DNA of 64,000 bases from Roseiarcus sp963709185 (GTDB lineage: Bacteria > Pseudomonadota > Alphaproteobacteria > Rhizobiales > Beijerinckiaceae). The position numbers were made by a program, and so were the translations under genes. This document shows, piece after piece, positions 10,540 to 20,031 of the stretch; position 1 is the stretch's first letter; each line of letters begins with the position of its first letter. The stretch lies in the NCBI GenBank assembly GCA_963709185.1, contig CAVPVQ010000008.1:173595-237594 (forward strand), in the 5' to 3' direction. The notes beneath the pieces were generated by a model. The model was not told where the DNA came from and ran no database searches. It saw only the letters and a program-made list of their open reading frames with translations.

Positions 10540-12382
10540 TCAGGCGACGACGCCGATGCTTTGATAGGCAAGGCGGAGGGCTTCCAGCGCGTCACCGCCG
10601 GCGAACAGGAAATATTCGACGCCGGCCTCCCGAAGCGCCGCCTCGCGCGCACCCGGCCGCCCCGCCATCCAGACGCGGGCGCCCGCCTCGCGTAGCGCCC
10701 GCGCCGTCTGTTCGGCGCTCGCCGCATAAATCTCGTCCGACGAGCAGAGGCAGGCGAGTCTTGCGCCGCTCGCGGTGAAAGCCGCCGCCGCCTCAGCGGC
10801 GTTCGCATATCCGCTCCTCGCCGCGCGCCTCGACGCCGCCCGCCTCGAACAGGCTTCTGGCGAAAGCCGCGCGGGGGCCGAAGGCGACGGCCGGTCCGAG
10901 ATTGGCGAGAAAAACGCTCGGCCGCGCGCCGTCGCGCGCCAGCGCGGCGTCGGAAGCGTCGCGCAACGCCTCGAACGGCTCGGCGAGCCGGCGCGGCGTC
11001 AGCGGTTCGGCGCGCGCCTCGCCTTCGTAGCGGAACGGCGGCGCGGCTATAACCAGCGTCTCCACGCGCACTTCGGCGAGGTCGGGGAAATCGCTGACGC
11101 CGATCAGCGGCGTCTTGCGCCGCGCGACATCGCGGGCGCGCGCCTCGCTCGCCCTGGCGACCGCCTGCTGGAAATCGCCGCGCGCCAAAGCCGCGTAAAG
11201 GCCGCCCTGCGCTTCGATCCCTTGCAACACGCCCCAGGCCGCCTCGCACAAAGCCTGGGTCAGCGCCTCGAAAGCCCCCGCGCCGGCCGCCGGGTCGGCG
11301 ACGAAGCCGAGGTGCGATTCCTCCAGCAGGATCAACTGCGCGTTGCGCGCCACACGCCGCGCGAACGGATCGGGCAGGCCGAGTCCTTGCGTGAACGGCA
11401 GCACGCTGACGCTGTCGGCGCCGCCGAGACCCGCGCTGAACGCCGCCATCGCGCCGCGCAGCACGTTGACCCAGGGATCGCGCGCGCTGACCATCCGCCA
11501 CGCGCTCTCGCCATGGATGCGGGCCGGGCGCGCCGGCGCGCCGCCGACCTCGCCGACGCGCGCCCACAGCAGCCGCAGGGCGCGGAACTTGGCGAGGCTG
11601 ATCAATTCGTCGGCGTCGGCCGCCAGGCGGAAGGCGATCGCGCTCCGCGCGGCGCCCGCATCGAAGCCGGACGCTTCGAGCGCCCGCCAGTAGTCGAGCG
11701 CCGCCGACAAGGCGAAACCCAGTTCCTGCGCCGGCGTGCCCCCCGCCGCGTGGACGGATCGCGCGTCGGCGGCGACGAACGGCCCGGCAAATCCACGCTC
11801 CCGAAGCGCCGAGGCCAGATCGCCGGCCCGCTGCGCCGTTGTCGGCCAGTCGTCCGGCGCGCGCCCGCTGCGCGCCAGGGCGCCGAGCGGATCGAGGCCG
11901 AACGACAGATCGAGGCGGCCGGGATCGGCGACTTGCCGCTCGACCAGCGCGGCGAGCCCGAGCGCCTGCTGCTCAGCCGCCGGACCCAGATCGAGTTCCA
12001 GCGTCAGGCCGGCGTCGAGGCGCACGCCTTCGAACAATGCGTCGAGTGAGGCCGCGTCCGCGCCGGCGAGGCCGTAGCCCCAGGCGCCTCCGGCGCCGGC
12101 GAAAATCACCTGCAGCCCGTCGGCGCCGTTGGCCAGATCGTCAAGCGCCTGGGCGTTGGCGAGGCCGGCGTCGGGGTGGTCGACGCGCGCCAACACGCGC
12201 CACGGGCCGCCCTGGCGGGCGACGCGCGGACCGACGCGGCGGCCATAGAGGGGCCGGATGGGAAACAAATCGTCGCTGCGCGACACCAGCGTCTCGAAGG
12301 CGCGGCCCTTGAGGGCGGCCTCGACTCGTTTGAGCCATTGCCGCTCGCCGGTGGGCGCGAAATCGCTCGCCAGTTCGGTCAT
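10540..12382 (-). CDS. mutA: Methylmalonyl-CoA mutase small subunit, one frameshift
   Basis: Non-catalytic partner of the heterodimeric mutase. The frame from ATG 12382 runs to a premature stop at 10793. The conserved C-terminal flavodoxin-like domain (CSSDEIYAASAEQTARAL, then GVEYFLFAGGDALEAL) continues in the next frame to the stop at 10540-10542. Removing one base near 10810 (GAGCGGATATGCG) joins them into 613 residues, normal for the subunit. The barrel part shows RIHGESAWRMVSARDPWVN and lacks a usable B12 His loop, as expected for this subunit. It is normally next to the large-subunit gene in one operon; here a divergent DUF817 gene separates them. Confidence 0.88.
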
Positions 12383-12399
12383 GTCCCCACCGGCGAAGC

Positions 12400-12807
12400 T
12401 CAGATGTATTGCGACAGGCCCGGAATGGCGGCGGATATTTCGCCGACGACCTCGTCGCCGGCGATCTCGCGGGCGTAGGCGAACACTTCCTTGCCGACCG
12501 TCTGGATCTGCCCCATGTCGAGGCCGAGCGCCATAAGATTGGCGCCGAGCGCCATGATTCCGCCCCCGCCCATCGCGCCGGCGGCGACGCCCATCAGGCC
12601 CTTGACGACACGGCCCATGCCCTCGCCGCTCGAGGTCTGTCCGGAGGCGGCGATGGCGTTCAGCGCCGGCGCCTGCGCCAGCAGCCGGTCGACGGCGTCC
12701 TCGGGAGCTTCCCGCTTGACGAAATCGACGACCAGGCTGACCGCCTGACGCGCGGTGTCCGGCGGGACGCCGGCTGCGCCGGCGACGCGGGCGATCAAAT
12801 TGTCCAT
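12400..12807 (-). CDS. Small conserved hypothetical protein (DUF2267/DUF2780-like)
   Basis: 135 residues from ATG 12807, chosen because AGGGAG lies directly upstream (12814-12819); the frame is open further upstream but reads as GC-rich non-coding sequence. The N-terminal half is a helical domain (MDNLIARVAGAAGVPPDTAR, then VDFVKREAPEDAVDRLL) like the DUF2267/DUF2780 type. The C-terminal half is a Gly/Ala/Met-rich stretch followed by MGQIQTVGKEVFAYARE. No signal peptide. The family assignment is tentative and the role unknown. The gene is 18 bp downstream of mutA in the opposite reading sense of transcription order (it ends before mutA starts), so mutA could be read from the same promoter. 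Confidence 0.6.
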   Translation of the reverse strand: MDNLIARVAGAAGVPPDTARQAVSLVVDFVKREAPEDAVDRLLAQAPALNAIAASGQTSSGEGMGRVVKGLMGVAAGAMGGGGIMALGANLMALGLDMGQIQTVGKEVFAYAREIAGDEVVGEISAAIPGLSQYI

Positions 12808-13012
12808 TGCAGTCTCCCTGTGGGCGGCGAGGCGCCTGCGCTTCATGTCGCCGCTTCGCGGGTCAAAATCAAGCGGCGGCGCAATCGGCAAGACGAGCGG
12901 ACGGGCCGCCCCGCGGTTTGGCGAGAGGCCGCGCCGCGCTGAGACAAGAGCAGGGATGGGCCGCCAAGGCCAGTCCGGCGCGGTCGTCAATTAAATCCAT
13001 ATTTTTAATGTA

Positions 13013-13041
13013 TTGAACCGAACAACCCAATCGCATAAAGT
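13013..13041 (+). promoter_or_regulatory. Putative sigma-70-type promoter of the peroxiredoxin gene
   Basis: The 328-bp gap between 12807 and 13136 is GC-rich except for an AT-rich island at 12990-13050. Inside it TTGAAC (13013-13018) and TAAAGT (13036-13041) are 17 bp apart, a fair match to a housekeeping promoter, with transcription starting about 85 bp before the peroxiredoxin ATG. No OxyR-type operator was recognised. The rest of the gap carries nothing I can identify. Confidence 0.4.
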
Positions 13042-13135
13042 AGAACTCACGCGACCAATGTTGGAAACGGGCGCCGCGACAACGCGGCGCGAACGGGCGA
13101 CGGGCCCGAGCGGACCGGCGCCACAGGAGCCGACC

Positions 13136-13792
13136 ATGTTGCAGATTGGACAGACCGCCCCGGATTTCACCGCGCAGACCACGCAGGGACCGATCCATTT
13201 CCATGATTGGATCGGCGATTCCTGGGCGGTGCTGTTTTCCCACCCGAAGGACTTCACGCCGGTGTGCACCACCGAGCTTGGCGCGATGGCCAAACTGAAG
13301 GGCGAGTTCGACAAGCGGGGGACCAAGGTCATCGGGCTGTCTGTCGACCCGGTCGACTCGCACGCCAAATGGGCCAAGGACATCGAGGAGACGCAGGGGA
13401 CCGCGCCGAACTTCCCGATGATCGGCGACCCCGACCTGTCGATCGCCAAGGCCTATGGCATGCTGCCCGCCGCCACCCCCGGCGGATCGGAAGGGCGCAC
13501 CGCCGCCGACAACCAGACCGTGCGCACGGTGTTCGTCATCGGCCCCGACAAGACGGTGAAGCTGCAGCTCGCCTATCCCATGAGCACCGGGCGCAACTTC
13601 GATGAAGTGCTGCGGGTCATCGACAGCCTGCAATTGACCGCCAAGCACAAGGTGTCGACGCCGGCCAACTGGAAGAACGGCGACGACGTCATCATCTCCG
13701 GCTCGGTGTCCAACGAAGAGGCGGCCAAGCGCTTCCCCGGCGGCTGGAAGTCGCCGAAGCCCTATCTGCGCGTCGTCGCGCAGCCCAAATAG
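13136..13792 (+). CDS. 1-Cys peroxiredoxin (Prx6 family)
   Basis: 218 residues from ATG 13136 with CAGGAG seven bases upstream; the open frame to 13013 precedes this and lies in the promoter. The peroxidatic cysteine is C44 in DFTPVCTTELG. The long C-terminal domain (NWKNGDDVIISGSVSNEEA, then FPGGWKSPKPYLR) is diagnostic for the Prx6 group, which reduces hydrogen and alkyl peroxides in the cytoplasm and lacks a resolving Cys in the usual place. Length matches the family. Confidence 0.95.
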   Translation: MLQIGQTAPDFTAQTTQGPIHFHDWIGDSWAVLFSHPKDFTPVCTTELGAMAKLKGEFDKRGTKVIGLSVDPVDSHAKWAKDIEETQGTAPNFPMIGDPDLSIAKAYGMLPAATPGGSEGRTAADNQTVRTVFVIGPDKTVKLQLAYPMSTGRNFDEVLRVIDSLQLTAKHKVSTPANWKNGDDVIISGSVSNEEAAKRFPGGWKSPKPYLRVVAQPK

Positions 13793-13921
13793 ACCTTCGC
13801 GCGGAAACGATCGCCGCGAGGCGCGAAAGATCGCCTCGCCGCCGTCCACGCGCGGTCGCGCGGCCTTGAATCGCCGCATGGTCCGGCGCGACGCGGGCGC
13901 AATCGCCGCCGCCGCGCCGGA

Positions 13922-13939
13922 CTGTCACACACCTGTCAC
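13922..13939 (+). promoter_or_regulatory. PhoB binding site (pho box)
   Basis: Two perfect direct repeats CTGTCAC at 13922-13928 and 13933-13939 are separated by 4 bp (11-bp period), the textbook 7-4-7 layout of a PhoB dimer site. They lie about 50 bp before the start codon of the phosphate transporter gene and replace a -35 element; a -10-like CTAGAT follows about 12 bp downstream. Expected regulation: activation under phosphate starvation. Confidence 0.8.
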
Positions 13940-13988
13940 ACCGCGCCGCTCTAGATGCGCCGCGTTTCGACGACAGGAGCCATCCCCG

Positions 13989-15605
13989 ATGTCCGCCATC
14001 ACCGACGCCAACGCCGTTCCCGCGGCGGCGACGCACGTACGATTCGACAAGCCGATGGACATCCGGGGGGTGTTGATTTTCCTGGCGGTTCTGGCCGGCG
14101 GCCTGCTGTTCATGGCCTACAGCATCTACGCCGACATCGCGGGCGCCGGCGCGCCAGCGCCGACCACCATCCTGCCGTTCATCCTGCTCGGCGTCGCGAT
14201 GCTGATCGCGCTGGGCTTCGAATTCGTTAACGGATTTCACGATACCGCCAACGCCGTGGCGACCGTGATCTACACCCACTCGCTGCAGCCGCAGGTCGCG
14301 GTGATCTGGTCCGGCACATGGAATTTCCTCGGCGTGCTCACCTCCAGCGGCGCCGTCGCGTTCGGCATCCTGTCGCTGCTTCCCGTCGAACTGATCCTCG
14401 GCGTCGGGTCGAGCGCCGGCTTTGCGATGGTCTTCGCCCTGCTCATCGCCGCGATCATCTGGAACCTCGGAACCTGGTGGCTCGGCCTGCCGGCCTCGAG
14501 CTCGCATACGATGGTCGGCTCGATCATCGGCGTCGGCGTCGCCAACGCTTTGATGCGCGGTCAGGACGGCACGGCTGGCGTGCAGTGGGACCAGGTGGTC
14601 AAAGTCGGCCAAGCGCTGCTGTTCTCGCCGGTGTTCGGCTTCATTCTTTCGGCCGCGCTGCTGCTGGTCATGAAATTTACGATCCGCGCGCCGGCGCTCT
14701 ACACTGCGCCGGCCTCCGATGCGCCGCCGCCGACGTGGATTCGTGCGTTGCTGATATTGACCTGCACGGGCGTCTCCTTCTTCCACGGCTCCAACGACGG
14801 GCAGAAGGGCATGGGGCTCATCATGCTGATCCTCGTCGGCGTCGCGCCGACCGCCTATGCGCTGAACCGCGCCCTGCCGGAAAGCCACATGGCCGATTTC
14901 GCCGCTGCCTCCGACAAGGCCGCCAAGATCATCGAGGCGCAGGGCGCCGGCTTCCAGATCCTCGGCGATCCGCGCCCGGTGGTGACCGCCTATGTCCATG
15001 CCCACAAGATCGAAGAGGGCACCTATCCCGCACTGGCGGTCTTCGTGAAGGACATCGCGAATCAGGTTGAACAGTATGGCTCGCTCGCCAAAGTCCCGTT
15101 CGGCAAGGTCGGCAACACCCGCAACGACATATATCTGGCCTCCGAGGCCGTGCGGAACCTCGCCAAGGACAAGGAGAACGGCCTGAAGCCCGAGGAAGAC
15201 GCCGCGCTGACCGCCTATTCCAAGCAACTCGACGTCTCGACGAAATTCATCCCGATCTGGGTGAAAGTGGTCGTCGCGCTGGCGCTCGGCCTTGGAACCA
15301 TGATCGGCTGGAAGCGCATCGTCGTCACCGTCGGCGAAAAGATCGGGAAGGAGCACCTGACCTACGGCCAGGGCGCCGCCGCCGAGATCATCGCGATGGC
15401 GACAATCGGCGCCGCCGACGGCCTGGGCCTGCCGGTGTCGACGACCCACGTTCTGTCTTCGGGCATTGCAGGCACGATGCTCGCCAACGGCTCCGGCCTT
15501 CAGTTGGCCACCTTGCGCAATATCGCGCTGGCGTGGATTCTGACGCTGCCCGTAGCGATGCTGCTTTCAGGCACGCTGTATTTCATCTTCCGCCATCTCG
15601 TCTGA
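13989..15605 (+). CDS. pitA: Inorganic phosphate transporter, Pit family
   Basis: 538 residues from ATG 13989, preceded by GACAGGAG. Low-affinity, proton-coupled phosphate (or metal-phosphate) permease in the inner membrane. The family repeats are visible: GFEFVNGFHDTANAVATVIY near residue 75, SSHTMVGSIIGVGVANAL, the second-half GSNDGQKGMGLIML, and PVSTTHVLSSGIAGTM near the C terminus. About ten to twelve hydrophobic segments flank a hydrophilic central loop (about residues 300-430), common in longer Pit proteins. No DUF47/PhoU-like partner gene is adjacent. A pho box directly upstream suggests phosphate-starvation control, which is less usual for Pit than for Pst. Confidence 0.95.
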   Translation: MSAITDANAVPAAATHVRFDKPMDIRGVLIFLAVLAGGLLFMAYSIYADIAGAGAPAPTTILPFILLGVAMLIALGFEFVNGFHDTANAVATVIYTHSLQPQVAVIWSGTWNFLGVLTSSGAVAFGILSLLPVELILGVGSSAGFAMVFALLIAAIIWNLGTWWLGLPASSSHTMVGSIIGVGVANALMRGQDGTAGVQWDQVVKVGQALLFSPVFGFILSAALLLVMKFTIRAPALYTAPASDAPPPTWIRALLILTCTGVSFFHGSNDGQKGMGLIMLILVGVAPTAYALNRALPESHMADFAAASDKAAKIIEAQGAGFQILGDPRPVVTAYVHAHKIEEGTYPALAVFVKDIANQVEQYGSLAKVPFGKVGNTRNDIYLASEAVRNLAKDKENGLKPEEDAALTAYSKQLDVSTKFIPIWVKVVVALALGLGTMIGWKRIVVTVGEKIGKEHLTYGQGAAAEIIAMATIGAADGLGLPVSTTHVLSSGIAGTMLANGSGLQLATLRNIALAWILTLPVAMLLSGTLYFIFRHLV

Positions 15606-15753
15606 CGGCGGACGACAGGCTCTCCGGCGGGGGCGACCAACGGACCGGCGTCACATCCTCGAGGCCCGCCGGTTGGCTGTTGGAGCGGCGGCGGGTCGCT
15701 GATAGGTTCCGCGCATCACGAGTCATCGCCCTTGATGCTCGCAGGAGCCTTTC

Positions 15754-17136
15754 ATGTCCACCCTCGACGATGTGCTCGCCAGGATCGACGCCAACCAGTC
15801 CGATGCTTTGGCGCGCCTGTTCGCGTTGCTCGCCATTCCCTCGGTCTCCGCCGATCCCGCTTACTTTCCGGCTTGCGAGAGCGCCGCCGACTGGCTGGTG
15901 GGCGAGCTGCAGGGGCTCGGCTTCGAAATCTCCAAGCGCGCCACCAAGGGGCGCCCGATGGTCGTCGGACGCGCCAAGGCGAAGCGGCGCGACGCCCCGC
16001 ACGTGCTGTTCTACGGCCATTACGACGTGCAGCCGCCGGATCCGCTGGACCTGTGGACGACGCCCCCGTTCGAGCCGCGGCTGATCGACGCGCCGACCGG
16101 CCAGCGCATCGTGGCGCGCGGCGCCTGCGACGACAAGGGACAGTTGATGACCTTCGTCGAGGCGTGCCGGGGGTTCCGCGAGACCGGCGGCCTGCCCTGC
16201 GACGTCAGCGTGCTGTTCGAGGGCGAGGAGGAGACCGGTTCGCCCTCGCTTCCCGCCTTCATGGCGGAGAACGCCGGCGAGCTGAAGGCCGACCTGATGC
16301 TGGTTTGCGACACTGGCATGCGCGACCGCGAAACGCCGGCGATCACCACCATGCTGCGCGGTCTGGTGCTCGAAGAAGTGTTCCTGCGCGGGGCCAGCCG
16401 CGATCTGCATTCCGGCCTCTACGGCGGGGCGGCGATCAATCCGATCCGCGTGCTCGCGCGCATCATCAGCGACCTGCATGACGAGAACGGCGCGGTCGCG
16501 CTGCCCGGATTTTACGACGGCGTCGAGGAATTGCCCGAGGAAATCGCCGCGCAATGGCGCGACCTCAATTTCGACGACGCCCGCTTCCTCGGCGAGGTCG
16601 GGCTGTCGGTTCCGGCCGGCGAGAAGGGGCGCAGCACGCTGGAAATGATCTGGTCGCGGCCGACCTCCGACGTCAACGGCATCATCGGCGGCTATACCGG
16701 CGCGGGGTCGAAGACGGTCATCCCCTCCGCCGCCAGCGCCAAGTTTTCGTTCCGCCTGGTCGGCAAGCAGAACCCGGAGCGGATCGCCAGGGATTTTCGC
16801 GCCTTCGTCAAGGCGCGCCTGCCGGCCGACGTGCGCGCCGAATTCATCGCCCATGGCGCGAGCCCGGCGCTCGTTCTGCCGACCAAGTCGGAAGCCCTGC
16901 GCCGCGCCCGCCGCGCGCTGGAGGCCGAATGGGGCAAGCCCGCCGTGCTGGTCGGCTCGGGCGGCTCGATCCCGGTGGTCGGCGCGTTCAAACGCGAACT
17001 GAACATGGACGCGCTGATGATCGGCTTCGGCCTGGAAGACGATTCGGTTCATTCGCCCAACGAGAAATACGAGCTGTCGTCGTTCCGCAAAGGCGCGCGC
17101 TCGTGGGCCCGCCTGCTCGCTGCGCTCGCCGCGTGA
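15754..17136 (+). CDS. M20 family metallopeptidase (dipeptidase-like)
   Basis: 460 residues. A two-zinc hydrolase of the M20/M25/M40 clan, with the metal and catalytic residues in place: H89 and D91 in YGHYDVQP, D126 in ARGACDDKGQ, and the E159/E160 pair in LFEGEEETGSPS. The lid domain carries RDLHSGLYGG and the last ligand is in DDSVHSPNEKYEL. The sequence type resembles the carnosinase/CNDP-like dipeptidases rather than DapE or ArgE, so it probably cleaves dipeptides in the cytoplasm; no signal peptide is seen. Its stop overlaps the start of the NUDIX gene (GTGA). Confidence 0.9.
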   Translation: MSTLDDVLARIDANQSDALARLFALLAIPSVSADPAYFPACESAADWLVGELQGLGFEISKRATKGRPMVVGRAKAKRRDAPHVLFYGHYDVQPPDPLDLWTTPPFEPRLIDAPTGQRIVARGACDDKGQLMTFVEACRGFRETGGLPCDVSVLFEGEEETGSPSLPAFMAENAGELKADLMLVCDTGMRDRETPAITTMLRGLVLEEVFLRGASRDLHSGLYGGAAINPIRVLARIISDLHDENGAVALPGFYDGVEELPEEIAAQWRDLNFDDARFLGEVGLSVPAGEKGRSTLEMIWSRPTSDVNGIIGGYTGAGSKTVIPSAASAKFSFRLVGKQNPERIARDFRAFVKARLPADVRAEFIAHGASPALVLPTKSEALRRARRALEAEWGKPAVLVGSGGSIPVVGAFKRELNMDALMIGFGLEDDSVHSPNEKYELSSFRKGARSWARLLAALAA

Positions 17137-17546
17137 GCGAGGGGGCGATCGGCGTCGGCTGCGGCGCGGCGATCCTGCGCGAGGGGCTGATACTGCTGGT
17201 CAAGCGCCTGAAGGCGCCGGAAGCCGGCTGCTGGAGCCTGACCGGCGGCAAGGTGGAATTCTTTGAGCGCGCAGAACACGCCGCGCGCCGCGAGGCGCTC
17301 GAGGAAGTCGGCGTCGCGATCGAACTTGGACCGCTGCTCTGCCTCGCCCAGACGATCGGGCCGGACGGCCAGCACTGGGTGGCGCCGGTCTACCGTGCCG
17401 CGCTGACGTCGGGCGAGCCGGTCAATTGCGAGCCCGACAAGATCGCCGCGATCGGCTGGTTCGACCCCGAAGCGCCGCCGACGCCGCTCGCCATGGCGGC
17501 GCGAGAGGCGATCGCGGCGCTGCGGATCGCGGACGAGGCGGGATGA
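17133..17546 (+). CDS. NUDIX hydrolase
   Basis: 137 residues from GTG 17133, overlapping the peptidase stop by 4 bp, so the two genes are co-translated. The NUDIX box G-x5-E-x7-REAxEExGV is complete: it starts at G39 (GGKVEFFERAEHAARREALE) and ends EEVGV. The preceding WSLTGGKV and the small size match MutT/ADP-ribose-type pyrophosphohydrolases acting on nucleoside diphosphate derivatives with Mg2+. The exact substrate cannot be called. Confidence 0.9.
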   Translation: MSEGAIGVGCGAAILREGLILLVKRLKAPEAGCWSLTGGKVEFFERAEHAARREALEEVGVAIELGPLLCLAQTIGPDGQHWVAPVYRAALTSGEPVNCEPDKIAAIGWFDPEAPPTPLAMAAREAIAALRIADEAG

Positions 17547-17735
17547 CGGCGATGGAAGGCTGGGGGCGCGGCGTCGCCGACTTTGCGCCGCTTCCTGGCG
17601 AGGCCGACCGCGCGCGCATGTCTATCATCGGTTCGGGTCAGGACCCATAGAATTGCGTGGTTTTATCGCGCCGGCGCCGCTAGTTTGCGCGCCGGACGTT
17701 CATTTCACCCAACCTGACGAGACGAGAGCCTTAAA

Positions 17736-18593
17736 ATGCCCGATTGGTCGCAGACTTTCACCTTCCTCGACGGCGAATGGTTCGAGGGCAACAAGGCGAT
17801 CCTCGGGCCGCGCAGCCACGCCTTCTGGCTGGGCTCCAGCGTGTTCGACGGCGCCCGCGCCTTCGAGGGCGTCGCGCCGGACCTCGATCGCCACTGCGCC
17901 AGGGTCAACCGATCGGCCCGCACGATGTGGCTGAAGCCGACGATGAGCGACGAGGCGATCGTCGAACTGGCGCGCGAGGGGATCAAAAAGTTCGCGCCAG
18001 GCGCCGCCCTCTATGTGCGGCCGATGTACTGGGCGGAGCGCAACGGCCCCGGCTCGGTGCCGCCCGACCCCGATTCGACCCGCTTCTGCCTGTCGATCTA
18101 CGAGGCGCCGCTGCCCGATACGACCGGCGTTTCGATCACCCGCTCGCGCTATCGCAAGCCGACCGCCGAGACCATGCCGATCGACGCCAAGGCCGGCTGC
18201 CTCTATCCCAACAACGCCCGCGCGCTGATGGAGGCGCGCACCCGCGGCTTTGACAATTGCCTGCTGGCCGACATGCTCGGCAATGTCGCCGAACTCGCCA
18301 CCGCCAATGTGTTCATGGCGCGCGACGGCGTGGTGAAGACCCCGATCGCCAACGGCTCGTTCCTCAACGGCGTGACCCGCCAGCGCGTGCTGAAGCTGCT
18401 CGCGGAAGACGGGCGGCCGGCCGAGGAGACGACGCTGAGCTTCGCCGATTTCGACGAGGCCGACGAAATCTTCGTGGTCGGCAACTTCGGCAAGGTCATT
18501 CCGGTGCGGCGCATCGAGGAGCGCGACCTGCAGCCCGGCCCGGCCTTTCGCCGGGCGCGCGAACTCTACTGGGCGTTCGCGCATTCGGGGTGA
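17736..18593 (+). CDS. ilvE: Branched-chain amino acid aminotransferase (class IV)
   Basis: 285 residues. PLP-dependent fold type IV transaminase making or degrading Leu, Ile and Val. The PLP lysine is K152 in PIDAKAGCLYPNN, and the phosphate-binding and substrate loops are seen in SSVFDGARAFEG, NVAELATANVF and NGVTRQRVL. The subtype (about 285-295 aa, starting with a FLDGEWFEGN strand) is common in Rhizobiales as a second branched-chain aminotransferase. D-amino acid or aminodeoxychorismate activity cannot be excluded from sequence. Confidence 0.88.
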   Translation: MPDWSQTFTFLDGEWFEGNKAILGPRSHAFWLGSSVFDGARAFEGVAPDLDRHCARVNRSARTMWLKPTMSDEAIVELAREGIKKFAPGAALYVRPMYWAERNGPGSVPPDPDSTRFCLSIYEAPLPDTTGVSITRSRYRKPTAETMPIDAKAGCLYPNNARALMEARTRGFDNCLLADMLGNVAELATANVFMARDGVVKTPIANGSFLNGVTRQRVLKLLAEDGRPAEETTLSFADFDEADEIFVVGNFGKVIPVRRIEERDLQPGPAFRRARELYWAFAHSG

Positions 18594-18620
18594 ACGCGGG
18601 GGCTCAGGCGCGCGGTCGCG

Positions 18621-18842
18621 TCACGGCTTCACGTTGCCGGCTTCGACGCCGCCGGAGACATAGCCGCCGATCTTCGCGCACGTGGTCGTGCCCGGGATGA
18701 GGACGCCTTCCATCCCGCCGACGTTGCACTTTTTCGCGCGCTCGGTCGGGGGCGCCTTCAGGTTGGGCAGTTCCGCCGCCTGCGCCGCAATCGCGATTCC
18801 CGCGCCGAGCACAAGGCCAATCGCGCCGCCTGCCAAGTTCAC
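18621..18842 (-). CDS. Short porin-like secreted protein
   Basis: 73 residues from GTG 18842: a signal peptide ending in AQAAELP, then CNVGGMEGVLIPGTTTC and AKIGGYVSGGVEAGNVKP. This matches the first mature strand of rhizobial Omp2-type porins (a Cys pair enclosing an IPG loop, then the ISGYV strand), but no barrel follows. Short stand-alone copies of this module occur in related bacteria, so it is probably a real small gene rather than a fresh truncation; the sequence to the 3' side carries no porin continuation in any frame. Role unknown. Confidence 0.65.
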   Translation of the reverse strand: MNLAGGAIGLVLGAGIAIAAQAAELPNLKAPPTERAKKCNVGGMEGVLIPGTTTCAKIGGYVSGGVEAGNVKP

Positions 18843-19022
18843 GCTGATATTCCTTTGCGTCTTGCCGCGCCGACGCGGCGCGGGCGCACGACACTAGCAG
18901 AACCTCCGGGCCATGGGTATCGAGCGATCCCGCGCGCCCCGTCTGGCGGGGCCGACTGGCGCCGTTCCGGCAGGCGCTGTATTTTGCCGTATCGAACGCC
19001 CCGCCCACCTTAAGGATCCGTC

Positions 19023-19796
19023 ATGCGCCATCTGGTTCGTCTTGCGTCGATGGTCCTCGCCCTTGCGCTCGCGGGCTCGCCGCAGGCGGCGCGCGCCGAC
19101 GATCCGGTGGTCGTCTTCGCCGCAGCCAGCCTGAAGACCGCGCTCGACGAGGCGGCGCTCGCCTTTCGCGCCGCCGACGGCGTCGAACTCAAGATCAGCT
19201 ACGGCGGATCGCTGGCGCTGGCGCGCCAGATCGTCGCGGGCGCGCCGGCCGACCTGTTCGCTTCAGCCGACGAGGAATCGATGGACGAGGCGGTCAAGGG
19301 CGGCGCGATCCGGCAAGGGAGCCGGCTCGACCTGCTCGGCAACCGGCTGGTGGTCATCGCGCCGAGGCCGTCGTCGATCGACGCCCTCGGCTTCACCCCC
19401 GACGCCTTCGTCGCGGCGATCGGAGCGGGCCGCCTCGCCACCGGGGAAGTCAACACTGTCCCCGTCGGGCGATACGCCAAGGCGGCGCTGCAAAAACTCG
19501 GATTGTGGAGCGTCGTCGAACCGCGACTGGCGATGACCGACAATGTGCGCGCGGCGCTCGCCTTCGTTTCGCGCGGAGAAGCGCCGCTCGGAATCGTCTA
19601 TGCGACCGACGCCGCCGCCGACCTCAGCGTCAAAATCGTCGCAATCTTTCCCGATGACTCGCATCCCCCGATCCTGTATCCGTTCGCGCTGACCGCCTCG
19701 TCGCGCAACGGCGCGGCGGACAGGTTCCTGGCCTGGCTGAGATCGCCGGCGGCGCGGGCGATTTTCGAGCGCCAGGGCTTCAGGTCGCTGAACTGA
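19023..19796 (+). CDS. modA: Molybdate ABC transporter substrate-binding protein
   Basis: 257 residues with a Sec signal peptide (cleavage near AARA/DDP). Periplasmic molybdate/tungstate binder: the oxyanion-contacting AAASLKTALDEAA and YGGSLALARQI loops, GAPADLFASADE, and the C-terminal FLAWLRSPAARAIFERQGF are characteristic. It is followed by a mop gene, a secreted hypothetical and a ModE-like regulator, but no modB or modC is present here, so the permease and ATPase must be encoded elsewhere. Confidence 0.93.
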   Translation: MRHLVRLASMVLALALAGSPQAARADDPVVVFAAASLKTALDEAALAFRAADGVELKISYGGSLALARQIVAGAPADLFASADEESMDEAVKGGAIRQGSRLDLLGNRLVVIAPRPSSIDALGFTPDAFVAAIGAGRLATGEVNTVPVGRYAKAALQKLGLWSVVEPRLAMTDNVRAALAFVSRGEAPLGIVYATDAAADLSVKIVAIFPDDSHPPILYPFALTASSRNGAADRFLAWLRSPAARAIFERQGFRSLN

Positions 19797-19813
19797 ACCG
19801 GTGGGAGGCTTTC

Positions 19814-20020
19814 ATGAAAATCAGCGCGCGCAATGTTCTCAAGGGGACGGTGGTCGAGGTCGTCAAGGGGGCGACGACGTCGCATGTGCGTCTCGACGTC
19901 AACGGCGCGATCGTCACCGCCTCGATCACCAATGAAGCGGTCGACGAACTCGGCCTCGTCAAGGGCATGGCGGCTTACGCGGTGATCAAGGCGTCGGACG
20001 TGATGGTGGCGACGCAATAG
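19814..20020 (+). CDS. mop: Molbindin/TOBE domain molybdopterin-binding protein
   Basis: 68 residues: a single TOBE (Mop) domain, ISARNVLKGTVVEVVKGATT then SIITNEAVDELGL-like text and a final VIKASDVMVATQ. Such proteins assemble into hexamers that bind molybdate in the cytoplasm for storage or homeostasis. It lies 17 bp after modA with a good GTGGGAGG ribosome site, so the two are co-transcribed. Confidence 0.93.
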   Translation: MKISARNVLKGTVVEVVKGATTSHVRLDVNGAIVTASITNEAVDELGLVKGMAAYAVIKASDVMVATQ

Positions 20021-20031
20021 CGGTGAGGGCG

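Noticed and set aside
13692..15449. 585-codon minus-strand frame opposite the Pit transporter
   Set aside because: Low-complexity Arg/Asp/Gln composition; antisense shadow of pitA.
17543..17650. 35-codon frame after the NUDIX gene
   Set aside because: No ribosome site or recognisable motif; too short to support.
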